Assembly (NCBI GenBank): GCA_046545795.1
Contig: JBKGZD010000113.1
Location: forward strand, 1-8,432
Direction: 5' to 3'
DNA from: JAGXLC01 sp046545795
Lineage (GTDB): Bacteria; Bacteroidota; Bacteroidia; Bacteroidales; UBA12077
Length of the DNA stretch: 8,432 nt
Made by a program: the position numbers and the translations under genes. Within the stretch, counting starts at the first letter, position 1, and each line of letters opens with the position of its first letter. Shown in pieces: positions 1 through 6,406 of this stretch. Below the pieces are notes generated by a model. The model saw nothing but the letters and a program-made list of their open reading frames with translations. It did not search any database and was not told the origin of the DNA.

Positions 1-366
1 GAACTGTAGAATGAAATTTCATAATCAATAATTTTCCTCATAAAGATATTAAGTCTATAATAAACATCTCCTTTTGTGATATTAAAGTTTACTTTTTCAT
101 GGACGTTTCATATGCTTATGGTTTTCAATAACATAAAAGTATATAAATTTACAATTTTTTTTAATCCAGTTCCTTGCTCCGGATACAAAATAATCATTTA
201 CATAAAGGCAGTTTCCCCGGCATAAAAATATTTTAACCCTTTGGTGGGTTGACTTTCTTTTTCAAGAAGCTAAAAATTCTTAGAAGTACCAAAGACAGAT
301 TTTTCCTCATAACCAATTTCCGATATTTCCAAAAATCCGGGTACAGAGAAAAAGTAGCTCAAAATA
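1..366. other. AT-rich stretch with no recognisable gene
   Basis: No reading frame here has a recognisable product. Two things can be noted. An ATG on the minus strand at 39-41 opens a frame that runs off the left edge (13 complete codons, beginning MRKIIDYEISF), which could be the start of a gene outside the window, but nothing else supports it. A short inverted repeat, AACCC at 235-239 and GGGTT at 246-250, is followed on the plus strand by a pyrimidine-rich run; it could be a weak terminator for a plus-strand gene ending left of the window. Both are speculative. Confidence 0.5.
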
Positions 367-401
367 CAAGAGGCTGCACATTTTAAGATGGCAGCCTCTT
401 G
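367..401 (-). terminator. Intrinsic terminator of the S46 peptidase gene
   Basis: A perfect 11-bp inverted repeat (CAAGAGGCTGC at 367-377, GCAGCCTCTTG at 391-401) encloses a 13-nt loop. It lies 26 bp beyond the stop codon of the minus-strand peptidase gene. Read on the minus strand, the stem is followed by TATTTTG, a short and imperfect T tract. The GC-rich stem in an AT-rich setting makes a terminator the best explanation. The symmetric stem might also stop transcription from the left. Confidence 0.72.
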
Positions 402-427
402 TTTCTTATTATGCTTATATACATAGT

Positions 428-2596
428 TTACCTGACGATATCCATTTCTTCTATAAGCCAGTCCACCTCCCCTATTTTATCAAGAATGAACAGGATATAT
501 CGAATATCTGTACTCACTGTTTTTTGCATATCATCCTCAAATTCAATATCCCCTGTCATACCTTCCCAGTTGCTGTCAAAAGCAAGGCCAATCAGCTCTC
601 CTTTTCCATTCATTACAGGACTGCCTGAATTTCCCCCGGTAATGTCATTATCAGAGATGAAGCAAACTCTCATCTCACCATTCTCGCCATACCGTCCATA
701 ATCTTTTGCTTTATAAAGTTCTTTTAACTTATCAGGCACCACAAATTCGTAGTTATCAGGATCTTCTTTTTCCATGACACCTTCCAGCGTTGTATAATAT
801 TTGTATTTTACAGCATCTTCCACTTTATAACCTCCCACTTTTCCATAAGTCAGCCTCATTGTTCCATTTGCATCCGGGTAAAACGTCTTTTCCTTCTCCA
901 TTTTTCTCACACCATCGACAAACAGACGCATACCTCGCTGCAATTTCTGATCATACTGACTAGAAAGACTGTTCAGGTCTCTATACTTACTAAGAACAGA
1001 CCGGGCATATTCATACACCGGATCTTCAGCAATTTCTTCTGCTTTTGGCTTGGTTATAAATTCATCAAACTTCTCTTTGTCAGTAAAAACAGACTGAGAA
1101 TAAAGCTCATTCACATAATCCTCTACATTTCCTTCATGTCTTTCAAGACCCTCCTTAAAAACCTCAGGATAAGAATCTTCCGGGATACTATCCCTGAACA
1201 TTGTAAACAAGGCCCGGGAAATATCACGATCGGTCTGCTTGTGATAATCTCTGAAATGTCTCTCGGCTGTTTTTTTAAACTGATTTTTTGCTTTTTTTAT
1301 CTCTTTGCGATTAAACAATTCCTTAAAAAAGGGCATCTCCAGTTTGTTTTTCAAATCGGAAGCATTATTAGCAAAACTAGTTATTTCCGGTCCAATCAAC
1401 AGGGCTTCCAATACATATTGAGAAGAATTCTGATACTCCCTTCTGTCATTATAAGCTTTCTGTATAAGATCAAGGGCTTCACCGTATTTTTCTTCTCTCT
1501 CTTCATTACCTGTGACCCATTCTACAAATTTTCTTTCACGGTCTTTTCTCTGAGATTCAAGATCAATGCGTTTAAAACCTTCCATCTGTCCAATGCTGTA
1601 TTTCCAATAGTTGCTGGTGCCTTTGTACTTGGAAGAATACATAATACGGTGTTCAGGGCTTTTATTCATAGTTTCCTCCATAATCTCCAGCTTCTTACCC
1701 CTGATATTAATACGATTAGGATGGCTGATTTCCTTCAGTTCCTTAATTCCATAGGAAGTCATGAACCGGTCAGTATTCCCCGGATAACCCATTATCATGG
1801 CAAAATCACCTTCATCGACTCCCTCAATTGATACCGGTAAGTGATGGTCAGGCTCATAAGGAACATTGTCTTCAGAATATTCAGCAGGTTTTCCGTCGGG
1901 AGACATATAAACGCGGAACATAGCGAAATCAGCCTTATGCCGTGGCCACATCCAGTTGTCAGTAAGGCTTCCGAAATCACCAATAGAAGTTGGAGGAGAA
2001 GCTACAAGACGAACATCTTTGAAAGTCTCATATACCATAAGATAAAACTCATTCCCCTCATAAAAAGTTCTTACCGTAGCGTTATAGTGTGTTCCTTCCT
2101 CCGCTTCAGCTTCAATTTCCTTTCCTATCTCCTTTATCTTATCATTGCGCTCATCCTCTGTCATATCATCGTCTAAGTGTTCATTAACCCTGTCGGTTAC
2201 ATCTTCTACCCGCTTCAAAAACCGAACTGTTAATTCCGGGTTAGGGAGCTCCTCATCCATTGACTTTGCCCAGAATCCTTCCTTCAGATAATCATTTTCC
2301 ACAGAAGAATGTGACTGTATTTGTCCGTAGCCACAATGCATATTAGTAAGCAGGAGTCCCTTGTCAGAAATCATCTCCCCCGTACATCCTCCACCAAAAA
2401 TAACAATGGCATCTTTCAAACTTGAATTGTTAACGTTGTAAATATCCTCCGGACTAAGCTTCAGCCCCATTTCTGTCAGCTTATCCTGGTTCAGCTTGTG
2501 CAGCAAGTTAACCATCCACATGCCTTCATCAGCATTGGTCAATTTGCTGAACAACAAAGCAAAACCGATTAATGAAACTATAAATAACTTTTTCAT
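428..2596 (-). CDS. S46 family dipeptidyl-peptidase (DPP7/DPP11-like)
   Basis: A secreted or periplasmic serine exopeptidase that removes dipeptides from the N-termini of oligopeptides, a family important for protein and peptide feeding in Bacteroidetes. The 722-residue product has a signal peptide (lysines, a hydrophobic core at about 4-17, predicted cleavage after Ala22), giving a mature start DEGMW typical of the family. The catalytic triad is visible as His87 (TNMHCGY), Asp223 (KADFAMF) and Ser657 (GGNSGSP). Asn214 and Trp215 in DNWMWPRH, and Asp674, match residues known to hold the substrate's free amino group. The position that separates DPP7 (Gly) from DPP11 (Arg), 18 residues after the catalytic Ser, is Ser675 here, so substrate preference cannot be assigned. 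Length is normal for the family. The gene appears monocistronic, with its own terminator and a candidate promoter. I see no C-terminal secretion or sorting domain. Confidence 0.95.
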   Translation of the reverse strand: MKKLFIVSLIGFALLFSKLTNADEGMWMVNLLHKLNQDKLTEMGLKLSPEDIYNVNNSSLKDAIVIFGGGCTGEMISDKGLLLTNMHCGYGQIQSHSSVENDYLKEGFWAKSMDEELPNPELTVRFLKRVEDVTDRVNEHLDDDMTEDERNDKIKEIGKEIEAEAEEGTHYNATVRTFYEGNEFYLMVYETFKDVRLVASPPTSIGDFGSLTDNWMWPRHKADFAMFRVYMSPDGKPAEYSEDNVPYEPDHHLPVSIEGVDEGDFAMIMGYPGNTDRFMTSYGIKELKEISHPNRINIRGKKLEIMEETMNKSPEHRIMYSSKYKGTSNYWKYSIGQMEGFKRIDLESQRKDRERKFVEWVTGNEEREEKYGEALDLIQKAYNDRREYQNSSQYVLEALLIGPEITSFANNASDLKNKLEMPFFKELFNRKEIKKAKNQFKKTAERHFRDYHKQTDRDISRALFTMFRDSIPEDSYPEVFKEGLERHEGNVEDYVNELYSQSVFTDKEKFDEFITKPKAEEIAEDPVYEYARSVLSKYRDLNSLSSQYDQKLQRGMRLFVDGVRKMEKEKTFYPDANGTMRLTYGKVGGYKVEDAVKYKYYTTLEGVMEKEDPDNYEFVVPDKLKELYKAKDYGRYGENGEMRVCFISDNDITGGNSGSPVMNGKGELIGLAFDSNWEGMTGDIEFEDDMQKTVSTDIRYILFILDKIGEVDWLIEEMDIVR

Positions 2597-2643
2597 ATTG
2601 CATTTTAATTTTTCAGGTTACAAAATATATTCTCTGACTCCCC

Positions 2644-2651
2644 CAAATATA
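2644..2651 (-). promoter_or_regulatory. Candidate -7 element of the S46 peptidase gene
   Basis: The minus strand reads TATATTTG here, an exact match to the Bacteroidetes -7 consensus TAnnTTTG. It sits 47 bp upstream of the peptidase ATG, which would leave a leader of about 40 nt. No TTG is seen at the expected -33 spacing, so the call rests on the -7 element alone. Confidence 0.4.
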
Positions 2652-2711
2652 CAATGTTTAATTTTTGGTTGTGAGATTGTTTAAGATTTTATGGACAAAT
2701 AAGCCCAAACA

Positions 2712-3149
2712 ATGAATTTTAATAAAAATCAAAATACCCAAACAAGTGTAATTTCAAATTCAAGAAATAAATCAGGAATTCCATCAAATTTACCTGAAAA
2801 AATTTCCATCGCTGTTTGCTTAATTTATATCTCAATGCTTTTGGAGGTATTTCATATACTCTTTTTCGATTCAAGTAAGATGAAGGTTACAGGAATATCT
2901 ATTGATAATCTACTGGTAGATTTTATTCCTGTTTTGATGCTCGGGACTTTGGGATATATAATACATTTAGGCAAACAATAGGCGAGAGATGTATTTGTTG
3001 TCATTGTAATTTTTGCTGTCATGCAATTACCTTTCGTGTTTATATTCGATTCTTCCTATAGTTTACAAAATATTCTGCTTTATGGAGTTGAAGTTGGATT
3101 ACAATTATTTGCCACGTTATTGTTGCTTCATAAAGAAGTGAGAGAATGA
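2712..3149 (+). pseudogene. Small four-helix membrane protein gene with an in-frame amber stop
   Basis: The frame opened by the ATG at 2712 meets TAG at 2979-2981 (codon 90) and then stays open to TGA at 3147-3149, 145 sense codons in all. Hydrophobic segments at about 31-52 and 66-86 precede the stop; those at about 93-112 and 120-139 follow it. Together they make a regular four-helix integral membrane protein with a charged tail (HKEVRE). The residues around the stop read GKQ-stop-ARDVF. From memory, a common family of small bacterial four-TM proteins has GKNWAR at this place, so the TAG probably replaces a Trp codon (TGG to TAG, one transition). The function of that family is unknown to me. 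The N-terminal 28 residues are polar and low in complexity, so the true start is uncertain. Alternatives are a sequencing error, amber read-through, or a functional 89-residue two-helix product. It is transcribed divergently from the peptidase gene. Confidence 0.75.
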
Positions 3150-3290
3150 GCTTATTGAATCTTTATTTTAATCATTAGTCTGGCTAAGGAGTTTAAATAT
3201 GATTTTAGATATTTATTTAATCCTCTCATGTAAAAAAAAACATAAAATCATTAAATTTACCATTACAAATCAATGAACAAATAAAACTCC

Positions 3291-5480
3291 ATGTCCAAAT
3301 TCCCCCACTACCAGCAACACGATGCCATGGACTGCGGACCCGCTTGTCTGCGGATGGTTGCTAAGCATTACGGTAAGAATTTTACTTTACAAACTTTACG
3401 CGACAGAAGCTACATAACCCGGGAAGGGGTTTCCATGCTGGGGATTAGTGATGCTGCTGAATCTATTGGGTTCCGTACGATGGGCGTGCGCATTAGCTGG
3501 GAGCAACTGGTCAGTGAAGCGCCATTGCCTTGTATTGCGCATTGGAAACAGAATCATTTTGTGGTGGTCTATAAGATAAAAAATGACAAGGTGTTTGTTT
3601 CCGATCCGGCCAGGGGAAGAATTACATACCCGAAGGATGAATTCATGAGGGGATGGGCAACCACTGAAGAGGATGGAGAGAAGAAAGGCCTGTGTCTGCT
3701 TTTGGAGCCCTCACCGGATTTTTATGCACAGGAGGATGAAAAACCTGATAAATCCGGGTTTAAATTCTTGTTTTCCTATCTGAAGCCTTATAGAAAATTT
3801 ATCACTCAGCTTATCCTGGGCCTCCTTATTGGCAGTATGTTGCAACTTGTACTGCCTTTCCTGACTCAGGCTGTTGTCGATAAAGGTATCAGCAACCAGG
3901 ACTTAAGCTTCGTTACGCTTATAATCATTGCTCAATTGGTGCTTATCGTGGGCAGAACTACCGTGAATTTTATCCGGAGCTGGATTTTGTTGCATCTGAG
4001 TACCCGGCTGAATATTTCGCTTATCTCGGATTTTCTCATAAAACTGATGAAATTGCCGGTGGCTTTTTTCAATACAAAAATAACAGGAGACCTGATTCAA
4101 CGAATACAGGACCACAGGCGAATAGAGAATTTCCTGACAACTCAGACCCTGAACACACTCTTTTCATTTGTGAACCTGATCATTTTCGGTATAGTCCTGG
4201 GAATTTATAATTTAAATATTTTACTCATCTTTTTTATCGGCAGTGGATTCTATGTGGGATGGATTCTATTGTTCATGAAACGCCGCAGGGAACTGGATCA
4301 CCGCCGTTTTGCACAGCTTTCCGACAACCAGAGCAATTTGATTCAGCTAATCACCGGTATGCAGGAGATTAAACTTCAGAACTGCGAAAAACAAAAACGC
4401 TGGGAGTGGGAAAGTATCCAGGCCCGATTGTTCCGTGTCAATATTAAAGGATTATCGCTTCAGCAATACCAGCAGGCAGGAGGTGTTTTTATTAATGAGG
4501 TCAAGAACGTGATCATCATTTATATCGCTGCCAGAGCTGTAATCGAAGGCTCCATGACTTTAGGCATGATGATGGCAGTGCAATTTATTATTGGTCAAAT
4601 GAACAGCCCGATTCAGCAATTGATCAACTTTTTACATACTTCGCAGGATGCAAAAATCAGCCTTGAGCGTCTTGGAGAAATACACAATAAAGACGATGAG
4701 GAGGATTTAACCACTCCGAAAGTTTCAATTTTACCCGAAAAGGCGGATTTGAATATTGATTCACTCTATTTTCAGTACGAAGGCCCGCATTCGCCTTATG
4801 TTTTGGAGGATATAAACCTGAAAATACCGGAGAACAATGTGACTGCAGTTGTGGGAGCTTCCGGTTCCGGCAAGACGACACTGATTAAGTTGCTGCTGGG
4901 GTTTTACCCGCCGGTGAAGGGAAATATTAAAATTGGGGATATCTATCTGAACAATTTCAGCAATCGAGTCTGGCGTGATAAATGTGGAGTAGTAATGCAG
5001 GATGGATATATCTTTTCGGATACCATTGCCAATAACATAGCCGTTTCGGATGAGACTGTAGACAAAGAACTTCTGCTTCATGCTGTGAAGACTGCTAATA
5101 TTCAGGATTATGTGGAGTCATTGCCGTTGGGGTATAACACAAAAATTGGGAAAGATGGTGTGGGACTGAGCCAGGGTCAGCAGCAGCGTATCTTGATAGC
5201 CAGGGCGGTATATAAAAATCCGGATTATCTGTTTTTCGACGAAGCGACCAATGCCCTGGATGCAAATAACGAAAGAATTATCATGGAAAACCTGAACGAA
5301 TTCTTTGAAGGACGTACAGTCGTTGTGGTAGCGCATAGATTAAGTACTGTAAAAAACGCCGACCAGATCGTGGTACTGGACAAGGGAAATATAGTGGAAA
5401 GAGGAACACATACCGAACTTGCAAAGAAGAAGGGAGCTTATTATGAATTGGTGAAGAATCAGTTGGAGCTGGGGAGCTAA
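3291..5480 (+). CDS. Peptidase-containing ABC transporter (C39 peptidase, membrane and ATPase domains)
   Basis: An inner-membrane exporter that cleaves the leader of a peptide substrate and transports the mature peptide. The 729 residues have three parts. The N-terminal C39 cysteine peptidase (about 1-140) has Gln9, catalytic Cys15 (DCGPACL), His89 (NHFVVV) and Asp105 (SDPARG), all apparently competent. The transmembrane domain (about 165-445) has roughly six hydrophobic segments. The ATPase domain (about 485-729) has Walker A GASGSGKTT at 522-530, Q-loop Gln570, signature LSQGQQQR at 626-633, Walker B YLFFDEAT at 646-653 with Glu651, and switch His682. The signature has Gln where LSGGQ has Gly, which I recall as common in Bacteroidetes exporters of this type. 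Length and domain order are normal. The natural partner is the HlyD-type gene downstream, now separated by two inserted cassettes. C39 domains usually recognise double-glycine leaders; no such precursor is visible, so the cargo is unknown. Confidence 0.96.
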   Translation: MSKFPHYQQHDAMDCGPACLRMVAKHYGKNFTLQTLRDRSYITREGVSMLGISDAAESIGFRTMGVRISWEQLVSEAPLPCIAHWKQNHFVVVYKIKNDKVFVSDPARGRITYPKDEFMRGWATTEEDGEKKGLCLLLEPSPDFYAQEDEKPDKSGFKFLFSYLKPYRKFITQLILGLLIGSMLQLVLPFLTQAVVDKGISNQDLSFVTLIIIAQLVLIVGRTTVNFIRSWILLHLSTRLNISLISDFLIKLMKLPVAFFNTKITGDLIQRIQDHRRIENFLTTQTLNTLFSFVNLIIFGIVLGIYNLNILLIFFIGSGFYVGWILLFMKRRRELDHRRFAQLSDNQSNLIQLITGMQEIKLQNCEKQKRWEWESIQARLFRVNIKGLSLQQYQQAGGVFINEVKNVIIIYIAARAVIEGSMTLGMMMAVQFIIGQMNSPIQQLINFLHTSQDAKISLERLGEIHNKDDEEDLTTPKVSILPEKADLNIDSLYFQYEGPHSPYVLEDINLKIPENNVTAVVGASGSGKTTLIKLLLGFYPPVKGNIKIGDIYLNNFSNRVWRDKCGVVMQDGYIFSDTIANNIAVSDETVDKELLLHAVKTANIQDYVESLPLGYNTKIGKDGVGLSQGQQQRILIARAVYKNPDYLFFDEATNALDANNERIIMENLNEFFEGRTVVVVAHRLSTVKNADQIVVLDKGNIVERGTHTELAKKKGAYYELVKNQLELGS

Positions 5481-5481
5481 T

Positions 5482-5943
5482 AGAACACAGATGACACAGA
5501 TATTACAAATTTTCACAAATTATAAGTATGTTTTTATATAAGGAATTATCAGGAAAAATTATTCGATGCTTTTATAATGTTTATAATATTCTCGGATTTG
5601 GCTTTTTGGAAAAAGTATATGAAAATGCACTCTTGTTAGAGATGAGAAATTCTAAATTGGAGTGCGAGAATCAGAAACCTATAAAAGTTAAGTATAACGG
5701 AATTAATGTGGGAGAATATTTTGCTGATGTAATTGTTGAAAATAAAATAATTATCGAGTTAAAAGCTTCTGAAAGTATCTGCGAAGAGCATGAATTGCAG
5801 CTTATTAATTATCTTAAAGCAACAGAAATAGAATTAGGTTTGTTGTTAAATTTTGGTAAAAAGCCTGAGTTTAAAAGAAAAATATTCACTAATAACAATA
5901 AATCAGTGAATATCAGTTAAATTTGTGTTATCAGTGTGCTATT
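5482..5943 (+). mobile_element. Putative GxxExxY cassette, copy A
   Basis: A 462-bp unit consisting of one GxxExxY gene and its short flanks. The left end, AGAACACAGATGACACAGAT (5482-5501), matches the reverse complement of 5921-5940 at 16 of 20 positions, so the unit has imperfect inverted repeats at or within 3 bp of its ends. G+C is about 27% (98 of 360 counted over 5521-5880), far below the exporter gene. It begins 1 nt after the exporter stop codon. No transposase is encoded, so any movement would need an outside enzyme or use the encoded nuclease-like protein. A clean target-site duplication is not visible. That this is a mobile unit is inference from inverted ends, composition, duplication and position inside a likely operon. 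Confidence 0.6.
5528..5920 (+). CDS. GxxExxY protein, PD-(D/E)XK nuclease-like, copy A
   Basis: A 130-residue protein of the GxxExxY family, whose cellular role is not established. The naming motif is Gly25-x-x-Glu28-x-x-Tyr31 (GFLEKVY). A PD-(D/E)XK nuclease-like core follows: Asp67 in YFADVIV, then Glu77-Leu-Lys79 in IIIELKA, then Gln91-x-x-x-Tyr95 in LQLINYL, which resembles the QxxxY motif of RecB-like nucleases. All plausible metal-binding residues are present, so catalysis is possible, but no activity is shown by sequence alone. Length is typical and the start (MFLYKELSGKII) fits the family. The gene lies in an AT-rich cassette between exporter and adaptor genes and has no evident link to peptide export. 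Transcription is probably read-through from the exporter gene. Confidence 0.92.
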   Translation: MFLYKELSGKIIRCFYNVYNILGFGFLEKVYENALLLEMRNSKLECENQKPIKVKYNGINVGEYFADVIVENKIIIELKASESICEEHELQLINYLKATEIELGLLLNFGKKPEFKRKIFTNNNKSVNIS

Positions 5944-5944
5944 C

Positions 5945-6406
5945 AGAACACAGATGACACAGATATTACAAATTTTCACAAATTATAAGTATGTTTTTAT
6001 ATAAGGAATTATCAGGAAAAATTATTCGATGCTTTTATAATGTTTATAATATTCTCGGATTTGGCTTTTTGGAAAAAGTATATGAAAATGCACTCTTGTT
6101 AGAGATGAGAAATTCTAAATTGGAGTGCGAGAATCAGAAACCTATAAAAGTTAAGTATAACGGAATTAATGTGGGAGAATATTTTGCTGATGTAATTGTT
6201 GAAAATAAAATAATTATCGAGTTAAAAGCTTCTGAAAGTATCTGCGAAGAGCATGAATTGCAGCTTATTAATTATCTTAAAGCAACAGAAATAGAATTAG
6301 GTTTGTTGTTAAATTTTGGTAAAAAGCCTGAGTTTAAAAGAAAAATATTCACTAATAACAATAAATCAGTGAATATCAGTTAAATTTGTGTTATCAGTGT
6401 GCTATT
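5945..6406 (+). mobile_element. Putative GxxExxY cassette, copy B
   Basis: The second unit has its left inverted repeat at 5945-5964 and its right one at 6384-6403. Its last base directly precedes the ATG of the HlyD-type gene, so the cassette end now supplies that gene's whole leader. If the two units were removed, the exporter stop and the adaptor ATG would lie only a few bases apart. Confidence 0.6.
5991..6383 (+). CDS. GxxExxY protein, PD-(D/E)XK nuclease-like, copy B
   Basis: The protein is identical to that of copy A at all 130 residues, and the gene is identical in nucleotide sequence. The same motif residues are present (Gly25, Glu28, Tyr31; Asp67; Glu77 and Lys79; Gln91 and Tyr95). 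Neither copy has decayed, so which one is the parent cannot be told from the sequence. Its stop codon lies 23 bp before the ATG of the HlyD-type gene, which would allow translation to continue across the junction on a shared transcript. Confidence 0.92.
   Translation: MFLYKELSGKIIRCFYNVYNILGFGFLEKVYENALLLEMRNSKLECENQKPIKVKYNGINVGEYFADVIVENKIIIELKASESICEEHELQLINYLKATEIELGLLLNFGKKPEFKRKIFTNNNKSVNIS

Larger units (their letters stand above)
5482..6406 (+). repeat. Tandem duplication of the GxxExxY cassette (2 x 462 bp)
   Basis: Bases 5482-5943 and 5945-6406 appear identical at every position by eye, including third codon positions and non-coding flanks, with a period of 463 and one extra C at 5944. 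Identity stops abruptly at both limits: T5481 is opposite C5944, and C5944 is opposite A6407. The lack of any divergence points to a very recent event, or to an assembly artefact. Confidence 0.95.

Noticed and set aside
1136..1831. A 231-codon plus-strand frame opposite the S46 peptidase gene.
   Set aside because: It lies wholly antisense to a gene with a complete catalytic triad and signal peptide, and its product resembles no family I know.
3194..3215. Inverted repeat TAAATAT / ATATTTA with an 8-nt loop upstream of the exporter gene.
   Set aside because: The stem is only A-T pairs in AT-rich DNA, without a T tract; chance is sufficient.
3199..3276. A 25-codon plus-strand ORF (MILDIYLILSCKKKHKIIKF start) just upstream of the exporter gene, considered as a possible precursor peptide.
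   Set aside because: It has no double-glycine leader end, is of a length expected by chance in AT-rich DNA, and includes a poly-A run; nothing supports it as a gene.
5482..6406. The duplicated region as a CRISPR array or other short-repeat array.
   Set aside because: There are only two units, each a full coding cassette of 462 bp, with no spacer structure.
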